The translations under genes and the position numbers were made by a program. From DT-110 sp964342305 (GTDB lineage Bacteria > Bacteroidota > Bacteroidia > Chitinophagales > Saprospiraceae), in the NCBI GenBank assembly GCA_964342305.1, contig CAYFGK010000008.1:1-64000 (forward strand): DNA of 64,000 nucleotides, written 5' to 3'. Shown in pieces: positions 9,818-18,407 of this stretch. The notes beneath the pieces are model-generated. The model was not told the origin of the DNA. It saw only the letters and a program-made list of their open reading frames with translations, and did no database searches. Position 1 is the first letter of the stretch. Each line of letters begins with the position of its first letter.

Positions 9818-9952
9818 GATCCAGCACTAAATACCAACTAAATATAGAAAAGGCGTTTTTTAAGCGTTTGTCCGCTTCCCATTTTTGTTGGGAAACGGTT
9901 GTTTCCATATCGACCTAACGGTTCTACCCGACAAGAATGGGAAGCAGTCCTG

Positions 9953-11371
9953 TTAATACTCGAATTCCATTTGCTCGACGGGGTAGCCGAAGAGGAACTT
10001 CTCCTTGATGATGCGCGCCACCTTGGGCGGCACCATATTTTCCCAGCCCGCATGGCCCGCCCGGATCTGACGCAGCACCTCCTTGGAGAAAATATGAAGA
10101 ATATCGGCATTGAAGCCTTCGATATCCACAATCTGTTTGTTCTCCACTAAGTGGCGGTACAGGAATTTTACGCCTTCCGGCAAAGGCAAATTCTGCGCAG
10201 TCATGAGTTCTTCGCTGCCTTCCTGTAGCGCCGGATAGGTATATAACTTTACGTTTTTGGTGAAGAACTCCCCGAAAGCGGCTAACAGGCGGCCGTCCAT
10301 ATTCTGGTAGTATTTATTGTCGATGAGTTCCAGTAGCGTTTGCACACCCATGACCAGGCCTACTTTTTGCACCTTAAAATCAGATAGGTACTCCACGATC
10401 TTGTGCTGCTCTTCACAACTGGTGATCAGTACGGTTTGGCCCAGGGAGTTGAGTAGTTCCGCGCGGTCGAGAAAATCCTTTTCATCGAGATCACCTTCTG
10501 ATCGCAGGTTGTTCAGGGTGATCTCGGTGAGCAGGTAACTCTTCTTGGGCGATCTGTCCGGCTCATTGCGGAATTGCTGGTAGCCCGATTCCAGCATATC
10601 CATATTGACCAGGGTCGGCGGACGAAAGCTGCCCCGTACGATCATCACGTCCTTGCGGTACAAAAATTCCGACCCGTGCAGGTTGCGGCCGTCGGGACCA
10701 AACATGGCCACGTCGGTCAGGCCGTGCTTCACCATGTACAGGCTCAACAGGCGATTGTCGATATCGTCGAAGTCGGGACCGGTAAGGCGTACCATATCCA
10801 CTTTGACCCGTCCGCGCAAGTTGTCCATGAGGGATTCCATCATGGCTTCGGGTTCCTTTTTATAGCGGTAGCAAGCGTAGATGAGGTTGACACCCAAAAT
10901 ACCGATGGCCTGCTGCTGGAGCTGATTGCTGTTGTCGAGCATGCGCACGTGGAGCACCAGATCGTTGGGCTGACCATTGGGGCTCATCTGAAAACGGATC
11001 CCCAGCCAGCCATTCCCGCGGATAGTGCGCTGGTAGTTGATGGCCGACACCGTATCGGCGAATACGAAGAACATGGTATCGGGACGCTCCTGTTGCAGGC
11101 GATCGTCCATCAGGCTGTACTCGTGATCGAGCATGCGGTAAAGACGCGATTCGCAGACGTAGCGGCCGGTGGGCTCGGGCCCGTAGATCTGATCGGAGTA
11201 CACCTTGTCGTAGGCCGACATGGTCTTGGCGATGGTACCGGCCGCGGCCCCCACCTGAAAGAAGTAGCGGGCCACTTCCTGCCCGGCCCCGATCTCGGCA
11301 AAGGTGCCGTAGATGGCGGGGTCGAGGTTTATTTCGAGTGCTTTCTGTTCGGTTTCCAGTAGTTTGCGCAT
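9953..11371 (-). CDS. conserved Bacteroidota protein of unsettled function
   Basis: A 472-aa cytosolic protein of a strongly conserved family, recognisable from its opening (LLETEQKALEINLDPAIYGTFAEIGAGQEVAR) and later GRYVCESRLY and FGPDGRN segments. Databases have labelled such proteins as nicotinate-nucleotide adenylyltransferase or, wrongly, TonB-dependent receptor; I see neither an HxGH nucleotidyltransferase motif nor a barrel, so I leave the function open. ATG at 11371 lies 12 bases after the hepT stop, so the gene may be read from the toxin-antitoxin promoter. No signal peptide or membrane segment. Confidence 0.75.
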   Translation of the reverse strand: MRKLLETEQKALEINLDPAIYGTFAEIGAGQEVARYFFQVGAAAGTIAKTMSAYDKVYSDQIYGPEPTGRYVCESRLYRMLDHEYSLMDDRLQQERPDTMFFVFADTVSAINYQRTIRGNGWLGIRFQMSPNGQPNDLVLHVRMLDNSNQLQQQAIGILGVNLIYACYRYKKEPEAMMESLMDNLRGRVKVDMVRLTGPDFDDIDNRLLSLYMVKHGLTDVAMFGPDGRNLHGSEFLYRKDVMIVRGSFRPPTLVNMDMLESGYQQFRNEPDRSPKKSYLLTEITLNNLRSEGDLDEKDFLDRAELLNSLGQTVLITSCEEQHKIVEYLSDFKVQKVGLVMGVQTLLELIDNKYYQNMDGRLLAAFGEFFTKNVKLYTYPALQEGSEELMTAQNLPLPEGVKFLYRHLVENKQIVDIEGFNADILHIFSKEVLRQIRAGHAGWENMVPPKVARIIKEKFLFGYPVEQMEFEY

Positions 11372-11383
11372 GGGGATGGAGCG

Positions 11384-11797
11384 TTATTTGGGGATAAGAT
11401 TTATGGCGATTTTGGAGAAATCCGTAAAGTCCTCCAGGTGCTCGTTAATTATTTTCTCGACAATCTCGAGGTTGATTTTCTGGTAATTGTGGACTGCAAT
11501 ATTGCGAAAGCCCACCATGCTCTGCAATCGGGAGCTTAATTCGTTGTCTATTAGGTTCGCTTCCGCTAAAAGCTGAAACGATTCTTTGCTGGTTTTGGGG
11601 AAACCCAATTTGCGAACACGCACCAAGTGGTTGGCCAGGCTGATTGATTGCTCGCAAGCCCGCTCAATATTCAGAATGATAGCATCCTGCCTCATCTGGT
11701 CTTCCCGGAAAGAAATCGGGTCTTCCTCGAAATAGGTCCGGATTTGCCGGATACAGCGTTCAATGCTCTCCGTTTTATTCAAAATGACGTTATCCAT
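11384..11797 (-). CDS. hepT: HepT-like ribonuclease toxin
   Basis: A 137-aa all-helical HEPN protein. The catalytic and modification motif R-x4-H-x-Y is complete (R98, H103, Y105 in GFRNIAVHNYQ). In the type VII HepT/MntA system the HEPN RNase is silenced when its partner AMPylates the motif tyrosine. The gene overlaps the end of mntA by 8 bases in the order antitoxin-toxin, which supports the pairing. Everything needed for activity looks intact. Confidence 0.88.
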   Translation of the reverse strand: MDNVILNKTESIERCIRQIRTYFEEDPISFREDQMRQDAIILNIERACEQSISLANHLVRVRKLGFPKTSKESFQLLAEANLIDNELSSRLQSMVGFRNIAVHNYQKINLEIVEKIINEHLEDFTDFSKIAINLIPK

Positions 11798-12191
11798 ACA
11801 CCGACCCCCGATCTAAGATATCCTGCATAATATACTTACGTTCTTCTTCCAGCCTTTGGTACATGGAATAGCACACCATTTCAAATTCCGCACAGGCGTA
11901 TTCATCCAGGCAAAGGATGCGTTCGCCCGTTGTCAGTATCTGGAATTGCATGACAGTATTCGTCTGGCGCATATCCACCAGGTCGACGGATGCGCCGAGC
12001 AAGTCTTCCAATTGATTGGCAAATCCGAACAGCTCCACCGCCGTTGGGCTTTTGCCGAAAGGCCATAAAAGTCCCAGGTCAACGTCACTATCAGAACCCG
12101 CATACCCCTGAGCCCGGCTGCCGTACAGGTAGGCACCTTGCAACCCGGGAAAGAGGGATAAAAGGCTGTCTTTGAGTAACTCTGTTGTCAT
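11790..12191 (-). CDS. mntA: MntA-like nucleotidyltransferase antitoxin
   Basis: A 133-aa minimal nucleotidyltransferase with the full GSx10DxD signature (G24-S25 ... D36-x-D38). It is the expected AMP-transferring antitoxin of the HepT encoded immediately downstream. The ATG at 12191 is preferred to an in-frame TTG at 12200. The promoter must lie in the 136-base divergent spacer shared with mnmG. Confidence 0.87.
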   Translation of the reverse strand: MTTELLKDSLLSLFPGLQGAYLYGSRAQGYAGSDSDVDLGLLWPFGKSPTAVELFGFANQLEDLLGASVDLVDMRQTNTVMQFQILTTGERILCLDEYACAEFEMVCYSMYQRLEEERKYIMQDILDRGSVYG

Positions 12192-12273
12192 AATGCTCAA
12201 GATAAGAACGAATTCTTACTATGTGGTGTTCCATATCCTGCAATCATTGCTGGCATGAGAGTGCCGGAATGCC

Positions 12274-12281
12274 TATTTTTG
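12274..12281 (+). promoter_or_regulatory. candidate -7 element for mnmG
   Basis: TATTTTTG matches the Bacteroidota -7 consensus TAnnTTTG and lies 46 bases before the mnmG ATG. A convincing TTTG -33 element at normal spacing is not obvious. Confidence 0.3.
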
Positions 12282-12327
12282 CACCACTTTTATCGACTTG
12301 ATAATCAGCACAGAACCGACAGGTACT

Positions 12328-14193
12328 ATGTTTCCAAAATATGATGTGATCGTCGTGGGAGCCGGACACGCCGGTAGTGAAGCAGCCGTTGCTGCTGCCA
12401 ATATGGGGTCCAAGGTACTTCTGGTCACGATGAATATGAATACGATCGGCCAAATGTCCTGCAATCCGGCCATGGGCGGGGTTGCCAAGGGACAGATCGT
12501 ACGCGAGGTTGACGCCCTGGGCGGATACTCGGGCATCGTAACTGATAGCACCATGATCCAGTTTCGCATGCTCAATATGTCGAAGGGGCCTGCGATGTGG
12601 AGTCCGCGTGCGCAATCCGACCGTATGCTCTTCGCGCACAAATGGCGCATGATGCTGGAGGCCCACCCCAATATCGACTTCTGGCAAGAGATGGTGACCG
12701 GCGTGGTCGTAAAGGAAGGCCAGGTCAAAGGCGTGTATACCGGCATGGGGATGGAGATCGAGAGCGATGCCGTGATCCTGACCAGCGGTACCTTCCTGAA
12801 TGGCGTTATCCATATCGGCGAAAAACAATTCGGCGGCGGCCGGGCCGGGGAGCGGGCAGCTAAGGGTATTACCGAGCAGTTGGTGGAGCTCGGCTTCGAA
12901 GCGGGCCGGATGAAAACCGGTACCCCGCCGCGGGTCGACGGACGCTCCCTCGATTACGAACGCATGGAGGTACAGCCGGGCGACGAGAATCCGGGTCGAT
13001 TCAGCTACCTGGATACCGAGCGGCCCGATAGGCAGATCCCCTGCCACGTTACTTATACCAATCCCGAAGTACACGAAGTACTGCGCACGGGCTTTGACCG
13101 TTCGCCCATGTTTACGGGACGTATCCAGGCCAAAGGACCGCGCTATTGCCCTTCGATCGAGGATAAGATCGATCGCTTTGCACAGCGCGATCGCCACCAG
13201 ATATTCGTAGAACCCGAAGGTTGGGAAACCTGTGAGATCTACGTGAACGGGTTCTCCAGCTCGCTGCCCGAAGATGTCCAATACCGGGCGCTCAAGCTGA
13301 TCCCCGGTTTTGAGAACGTGAAGATGTTCCGACCCGGCTACGCGATAGAGTACGATTTTTTCCAGCCCACCCAGTTGGGTATCAACCTGGAGACGCGTCT
13401 GGTCAAGAACCTGTTCTTTGCCGGACAGATCAACGGTACGACCGGGTACGAAGAAGCGGCCTGCCAGGGACTGATGGCCGGCATCAATGCCCACCTGGCC
13501 ATTCGCGATAAAGAGCCCTTCATCCTGAAGCGTTCGGAAGGATACATTGGCGTACTGATCGACGACCTGGTTAACAAAGGCACCAAGGAACCGTACCGCA
13601 TGTTTACCTCCCGGGCCGAATACCGCATCCTGCTGCGACAGGATAATGCCGATGTTCGACTGACGCCACTGGCGGTGGAGGCCGGCATGGAAGGCATGGA
13701 AGAGCGCATGGAAAAGGTCGCAGGAAAAGTGCAGGCGGGTAAGGATATCGAAAAGTACCTGCGCGATGCCAGTGTTACGCCCGATCAGTTGAACGGATTT
13801 CTGAACGAGATTGGCAGTGCCGAGCTGAAGCAGTCGGTAAAACTGAAAGGAATTTTGCTGCGCCCGCACATTACTTTGCCCATGTTGCGTGAGGTGTTGC
13901 CGGAACTTGACCAGTTTCTATCGGCCTACCGCCCCGAGGATATCCAGACCGCCGAGATCGAAATGAAGTACGAGGGCTACATTCGCAAGGAGCAGGAACT
14001 GGTAGAGAAAATGAACCGTCTGGAGGAAGTGCGGCTGAATGATCAGATCGTATACGAAGACCTGAAGAGCCTTTCCTCCGAAGCACGTGAGAAGTTGACG
14101 CGCCTTCGTCCGCGAACGATCGGACAAGCGAGTCGAATTAGTGGTGTATCACCTTCGGATATTTCCGTATTATTGGTGCACATGGGTCGATAA
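12328..14193 (+). CDS. mnmG: tRNA U34 carboxymethylaminomethyl-synthesis protein MnmG
   Basis: A 621-aa FAD enzyme that, with MnmE, installs the carboxymethylaminomethyl group on wobble uridine 34 of certain tRNAs. The N-terminal FAD dinucleotide motif is VIVVGAGHAGSEAA; the conserved GGVAKG, RMKTGTPPR and NGTTGYEEAA segments follow, and the C-terminal helical domain ends in the usual RISGVSPSDIS region. The ATG at 12328 gives the normal family length; an upstream in-frame TTG at 12298 was rejected. A 541-aa open frame on the opposite strand is a shadow. It is a housekeeping gene divergent from mntA. Confidence 0.98.
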   Translation: MFPKYDVIVVGAGHAGSEAAVAAANMGSKVLLVTMNMNTIGQMSCNPAMGGVAKGQIVREVDALGGYSGIVTDSTMIQFRMLNMSKGPAMWSPRAQSDRMLFAHKWRMMLEAHPNIDFWQEMVTGVVVKEGQVKGVYTGMGMEIESDAVILTSGTFLNGVIHIGEKQFGGGRAGERAAKGITEQLVELGFEAGRMKTGTPPRVDGRSLDYERMEVQPGDENPGRFSYLDTERPDRQIPCHVTYTNPEVHEVLRTGFDRSPMFTGRIQAKGPRYCPSIEDKIDRFAQRDRHQIFVEPEGWETCEIYVNGFSSSLPEDVQYRALKLIPGFENVKMFRPGYAIEYDFFQPTQLGINLETRLVKNLFFAGQINGTTGYEEAACQGLMAGINAHLAIRDKEPFILKRSEGYIGVLIDDLVNKGTKEPYRMFTSRAEYRILLRQDNADVRLTPLAVEAGMEGMEERMEKVAGKVQAGKDIEKYLRDASVTPDQLNGFLNEIGSAELKQSVKLKGILLRPHITLPMLREVLPELDQFLSAYRPEDIQTAEIEMKYEGYIRKEQELVEKMNRLEEVRLNDQIVYEDLKSLSSEAREKLTRLRPRTIGQASRISGVSPSDISVLLVHMGR

Positions 14194-14224
14194 GAAATCT
14201 ACCACACATACAAAAAGATAATCT

Positions 14225-14665
14225 ATGTATCCGATACTCGTTTCTGCGCACTCTGGTCTGCGCTGGTTGGTGTTACTTTTTTTACTGCTGGCTATTTTTT
14301 CCAGTTTATCAAAATGGCAGGGAAATAAACCCTACACGGCAAATGATAAACGGTTTAGCCTGTTCGCGTTGATCTTTACCCACATTCAATTGATTCTGGG
14401 TCTGGTATTATATTTCATCAGTCCCAAGGTTCGTTTTTCGGGCGACGTAATGGGAAATACCTTGCTCCGATTTTATACGGTCGAGCACATTACGCTCATG
14501 TTGATTGCCATTGTACTGATCACTATGGGATACAGTCGTGCCAAGCGCGCCACTACGGACATCGCCAAGTTTAAAAAGACTTTTTGGTTTTACCTGATCG
14601 GTCTGTTGCTGATTTTGGTCAGTATTCCCTGGCCTTTCCGGAATCTGGGAGCCGGATGGTATTAA
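14225..14665 (+). CDS. four-helix membrane protein, cytochrome b-like
   Basis: A 146-aa integral membrane protein with four hydrophobic helices. Histidines sit in or next to helices (AHSGLRW near the N-terminus, FTHIQLIL, VEHITLMLI), which is why relatives in Bacteroidota are often called cytochrome B; heme binding is not proved. The gene starts 31 bases after mnmG and ends just before a strong terminator, so the two probably form one transcript. Confidence 0.75.
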   Translation: MYPILVSAHSGLRWLVLLFLLLAIFSSLSKWQGNKPYTANDKRFSLFALIFTHIQLILGLVLYFISPKVRFSGDVMGNTLLRFYTVEHITLMLIAIVLITMGYSRAKRATTDIAKFKKTFWFYLIGLLLILVSIPWPFRNLGAGWY

Positions 14666-14684
14666 ACTAATATCTGGAAATGAT

Positions 14685-14717
14685 AAAAAAAGCTGGCCTT
14701 GGGGGCCAGCTTTTTTT
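14685..14717 (+). terminator. intrinsic terminator after the mnmG unit
   Basis: AGCTGGCC (14691-14698) pairs with GGCCAGCT (14704-14711), with A-residues before and seven T after. It is a textbook intrinsic terminator 20 bases after the membrane protein gene, and the A-run would let it work in both directions. Confidence 0.92.
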
Positions 14718-15294
14718 ATGTTATACCCTCAAAATGAGTATAACAATTATACAAAATTCGAATATAATTGATTTTATATTATTTAATTTTCATTGTAATG
14801 AATGACGTACGCTAATAATATTCAATCAGCACTTTACATTAATCGCCTTTTTGCATATAAATAATATAAATTCAATTCTGTCTTGTTTATCGTCACCTTA
14901 CTTTACTGCACTCCCTTGACCAAATCAACCACTTACCCTTAAATTCCCACCGCACGCACGCACCGTGTTAGAAGATTTTCCTGTAGAAACTGCAACTTTA
15001 TATAGGAAAAATCAGTACATTTATTCACAATACAGGCTAATACATACCTAAAAGGACGTACCTCCCCCCATCGAATTTTTCGGAATTCGGTCCCCCCTTT
15101 TCGCGTCCGATTATTTCACGATCCCCCTATTGCTATTGGCGACAAAAGCGTGCTTTTGTGCATGCTCCCCAGCGCGATACCCCAACGTATTCGCCAAAAG
15201 AAAACATCCCAAACCAACGAAATTAACAAAGACAGGAACGCCCAAAACCGAATGGTGTCGCACCCAATAACGGGCACCATAAAACCCAAGAATA
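14718..15294. other. gene-free AT-rich island
   Basis: No supported gene. The first ~180 bases are far richer in A and T than the rest of the window and contain a small hairpin (GTTATAC ... GTATAAC, 14718-14744). One perfect DnaA-box match (TTATTCACA, 15021-15029) is present but no cluster. The last part must contain the promoter of the transglycosylase gene. Confidence 0.5.
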
Positions 15295-16377
15295 ATGTCA
15301 CCAAAGCACCATCTGACGTTTTTAGCTTGTCTGCTTTTCCTCTTGTCTGGAAACGTACGCAGTCACGCTCTTGCCGGAGCATTAAAGCTAGATTCCGATA
15401 TCGGCGACCTCGTGCGGATCGCTGATTTACCAATCGTGGTCGACCAGGATCCCATGATCGAAAAGTACATTCTGGACTATACCACCCGGGGACGCAACGA
15501 AACCGCCAAGTTGCTCGGACGCGGACTGGAACACTTCCCTACCTTTTCCGATTACCTGCGAGCTCAGGGGCTTCCCGAAGGACTCAAGTATCTGCCTATG
15601 GTCGAATCGGGCCTTCAGGGCGATGCGATCAGTCCGGCCGGTGCCGGTGGCTGGTGGCAATTCATGCCCGCTACCGCCCGCTACTACGGCCTGACCGTCT
15701 CGGATAGCCTCGATGAGCGCACCGATATTCACTTGTCCAGTCAGGCTGCTGCCAAAATGCTGGCCGACCTGCACCGCCAGTTTTGCGATTGGCGCCTGGC
15801 CCTTGCGGCCTACAACTGCGGCCCGGGAAGAGTCAAAAAAGCCATCCGCCGTATGGGCACTTCGGAGTATTCCGAGCTAAAAAGTGCCCTGCCAACACAA
15901 ACACAGCACTATATCGCCAAATTTATTGCTGCCACTTACGTGGCCAATCACTACGTTGCTCACCAGATTCAACCGTTCCTTAGCTCTCCCCAAAAAGTGG
16001 AAACACACAATGAAAAGGTGCGTACACATACCAAAGCGGCATCGATACTTCCGTTGCCCCGGAAAATGATCCGGCAAGTGACCATCGATAATGCACAATG
16101 GGCCGGTTTGGTGCGAATTCCCTTCAAATTCCCGACCGTTCAGGCCACGGACCAAGGCCAGCAACACACAGATGTTCGCGAAATGCCTTCGACAAAAGGA
16201 ATTGAATTGGCCACTACCGGCACCGTGGACTCTGTCCTTGTGCCTGCGGCCTGGCGAGAGCTTCCGGTGACAACTATCCCGTACGGCCCCTCCAATACAA
16301 AAGAGGAGACCATACCTACCTGGATGACTTTGATCAGACGTTCCTTTTTAGTTATATATGTTGGTTTTGGACCATAG
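15295..16377 (+). CDS. lytic transglycosylase (MltD/SLT type)
   Basis: A 360-aa exported murein hydrolase that cleaves the N-acetylmuramic acid-N-acetylglucosamine bond, forming a 1,6-anhydro end. A signal peptide covers ~1-27. The SLT fold shows the catalytic glutamate E104 in PMVESGL, then GGWWQFMP (119-126) and AAYNCGPGRV (171-180). There is no LysM repeat after the catalytic domain; instead ~140 residues of unassigned sequence follow. The stop codon lies within the first arm of the terminator. Monocistronic. Confidence 0.93.
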   Translation: MSPKHHLTFLACLLFLLSGNVRSHALAGALKLDSDIGDLVRIADLPIVVDQDPMIEKYILDYTTRGRNETAKLLGRGLEHFPTFSDYLRAQGLPEGLKYLPMVESGLQGDAISPAGAGGWWQFMPATARYYGLTVSDSLDERTDIHLSSQAAAKMLADLHRQFCDWRLALAAYNCGPGRVKKAIRRMGTSEYSELKSALPTQTQHYIAKFIAATYVANHYVAHQIQPFLSSPQKVETHNEKVRTHTKAASILPLPRKMIRQVTIDNAQWAGLVRIPFKFPTVQATDQGQQHTDVREMPSTKGIELATTGTVDSVLVPAAWRELPVTTIPYGPSNTKEETIPTWMTLIRRSFLVIYVGFGP

Positions 16378-16410
16378 GCAGGTGGACGTGTGTCATCTGC
16401 CTATTTTTTT
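16374..16410 (+). terminator. intrinsic terminator overlapping the transglycosylase stop
   Basis: ATAGGCAG (16374-16381) pairs with CTGCCTAT (16397-16404), followed by a T-run. The TAG stop at 16375-16377 is part of the stem. Confidence 0.85.
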
Positions 16411-16683
16411 GGTGGATTTTTTTCTTTGCCGCCAAAGGCCAGACTTCGCCGTTTTATTTTGGGCTTGTAATCCTGGGAGGTACTTACCTGGCTGACCCAA
16501 GGGGTATACCATTCATTCTCTCGTATCTCTTCCATCCCTCAAGTCTCTGATCTGCCTCCGGCGGGTTCCTTTTCCATTCGATGAAGAGGAACCAAAAATC
16601 TTGCCTCCGCAAAAGGCGGCTTTTCTACGCTTTTCTTTATTGGTCAGCTTAGGTTATTTGTCTTGCTCTGTACTGCTTCGGTT

Positions 16684-16933
16684 GATCACAGCCTATCTTA
16701 CTTGCCAGGTGCAGTTATTTCATGACCTTGGTTTCCGGTAAAGACCATATCTAATGAAGCACACTTGTCTATTGACCACGGCCACCTGGCAAAGGCGTTT
16801 ACGGCTGTGATCTCGCAAGGCCGCGAAGATGCGGAGGCGGTTTTTCTCTATACTTTGAAGAGGAAGAAAATCTCCCACAAGTCACGGCCTTGAGAGATAG
16901 CAACCGTCAGCGGCTTCAAGCTGTGGCTATCTC
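16684..16933. other. structured gene-free region with consecutive inverted repeats
   Basis: Three adjacent long hairpins in a 970-base spacer without a supported gene. The first has two nested arm pairs: GATCACAGCC (16684-16693) with GGCTGTGATC (16803-16812), and TTGCCAGGTG (16702-16711) with CACCTGGCAA (16783-16792). The second pairs 16811-16823 with 16885-16895. The third pairs GAGATAGC (16894-16901) with GCTATCTC (16926-16933). A smaller hairpin follows at 16971-16991. It could be a noncoding RNA or decayed repeat DNA; it did not match RNase P RNA, tmRNA or SRP RNA signatures. Confidence 0.35.
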
Positions 16934-17292
16934 CTTATAGTACTTTGAGTTGACACACCTTTATTTTTCTTACTGGTAACGGATACCAGTACCATTGCCA
17001 CAGATTGGGAAAGCAGGTTGCTATCGTGCGAAGCAATTAAAGGAAGGACCCCCAGATTTGTTATCCAAGCAATTAGGGCGAAGCAGTCGTATTTGTGGGA
17101 GGAGATTTTTTCCCCTCTTTTTGATCGACTGCAAAAAGAGGGCCGCCGGAGGCATAGCTAAAAGCAAAGAACCCGCACTATAGAACCTCGACCAGATCAA
17201 GTGGCATATCCAACAGGAACTATCGCTAACAGATCAGTAAAAGTACTCTCGCCAGAGGCAAGTATAAATCAGGTACACTTACACCCAGGCAA

Positions 17293-17350
17293 TTATACCG
17301 ACAACGAAGTGGTTTTGCTCCGCAGTACTTCGTGCTGGGACTCCAAACCA
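17293..17350. repeat. palindromic element family 1, copy B
   Basis: Starts with TTATACCGACAACGAAGTGG. Bases 17305-17346 are the exact reverse complement of 7489-7530. The second arm is missing or decayed, so this copy no longer folds fully. It lies just before the end of the radical SAM gene. Confidence 0.8.
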
Positions 17351-17381
17351 ACAAAAAGGAAAAAAGGTCGCCAGAGGCAAA

Positions 17382-18332
17382 TCACTTATTCACCACCGGT
17401 AACTCCTTAAAAGAACTGGAATTAAAATCCTGCATATGCTCATTAAAAAAAGCATCGCAGTACAAACAGATATTCTCCAGTTCACGGGTCTTGGCTTTAG
17501 CCTCGGCTTCGGTAACTCCCAGGTGCTCCCCCATCCGCCAGGGATCGCCCTCGTTTAACTTTTGGAAGACCTCCAGCTTAGATATGCGTTGCAGTACCTC
17601 GGCCACATCCTCGGTACGGGCATCGCCCATCGGGAATTTGGTACCGGGGCAACAGGGGTTTATCTTCCACAGCTGGATGCTGATCTCCTGCGGAATATCC
17701 TCGTAGCCCCCCAGGAAGTTACGTGCCCCCGAGAGGATCGCGCAGAAGTTGTGCTCCGGATCGCGCTTCCAGATATCTTTTTCCATCGCGCGGCCCCGGG
17801 CCCAGTTGCCGCCCAGCCACATATCTTCGCTGGCACCCCAGGCGCCCCAACTCAGTGGATGACCGTGCAGATAAGTATCCTTGTCGATCAGCGGATCTTT
17901 ATCGTCACCGTTCACGCCGCGGGATTCGAAGAGCTCCGCCAGCTCCATCAGGCGGGCACCGGCGTGTTTGTGGAAGCGATCAATACTGGCAATATCGAAG
18001 CGGGTAATGCCGGCCTCGATCAGCTTATCCAGCATGTCGGGGGTAAGCAGGTCACCGTTGGTCTGCAACATGAATTGAGTGCGCTCGTCGTAGCGTTCCC
18101 GCAATTTCTCCATGATCAGAAAGAGCTTTTTGCGGTCGGCCAGGGGTTCACCGCCGGAGAGAATGAGGCGGTCGATGCGCTCGGGCAAATGATCTATGAT
18201 CTGCAGGCACTCCTCCTCACTGATCCGCGTACCGTAAGGTCCCGAATCATTATAGCAGTGATCACACTGATCATTGCACAGCTGAGTGAATACCCAGTAT
18301 ACCGATTCTATATGGTTGAAATCTTGTTTCAT
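17382..18332 (-). CDS. radical SAM protein with extra C-terminal cysteines
   Basis: A 316-aa radical S-adenosylmethionine enzyme. The iron-sulfur motif is CxxxCxxC at C19, C23 and C26 (CNDQCDHC), and the SAM-binding SGGEP is at 59-63. Further cysteines in NPCCPG and ICLYC near the C-terminus suggest an auxiliary cluster of the SPASM or twitch kind. Substrate unknown. The ATG at 18332 is chosen because the longer frame adds only eight residues. It is the last gene after the YnjBCD-type transporter on the same strand, 75 bases behind the ATPase, so a linked role in handling the imported compound is an inference. Confidence 0.85.
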   Translation of the reverse strand: MKQDFNHIESVYWVFTQLCNDQCDHCYNDSGPYGTRISEEECLQIIDHLPERIDRLILSGGEPLADRKKLFLIMEKLRERYDERTQFMLQTNGDLLTPDMLDKLIEAGITRFDIASIDRFHKHAGARLMELAELFESRGVNGDDKDPLIDKDTYLHGHPLSWGAWGASEDMWLGGNWARGRAMEKDIWKRDPEHNFCAILSGARNFLGGYEDIPQEISIQLWKINPCCPGTKFPMGDARTEDVAEVLQRISKLEVFQKLNEGDPWRMGEHLGVTEAEAKAKTRELENICLYCDAFFNEHMQDFNSSSFKELPVVNK

Positions 18333-18407
18333 GATCTTGCTTCGTTTGTACCACATACGGGTTTATGGTCCGTACGGATGTTTCTTTTGGTCTTGCTTTC
18401 GCAAAAA

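Noticed and set aside
9953..11371. TonB-dependent receptor or nicotinate-nucleotide adenylyltransferase label
   Set aside because: No signal peptide, plug or barrel strands, and no HxGH motif; these labels exist for homologues but are not supported by the sequence.
12244..13869. 541-aa open frame antisense to mnmG
   Set aside because: It mirrors the codon pattern of mnmG, has no recognisable domain, and mnmG on the other strand is certain. Similar antisense frames lie under the helicase (38834-40384), mtaB (42469-43668), the radical SAM gene (17562-18494) and the lactonase-like gene (19129-20259).
14718..15294. Replication origin
   Set aside because: Only one DnaA-box match, no typical origin genes and no strand switch of gene direction; kept only as a low-interest observation.
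16684..16933. RNase P RNA, tmRNA or SRP RNA
   Set aside because: The diagnostic conserved words of these RNAs are not present and the helix order does not fit.
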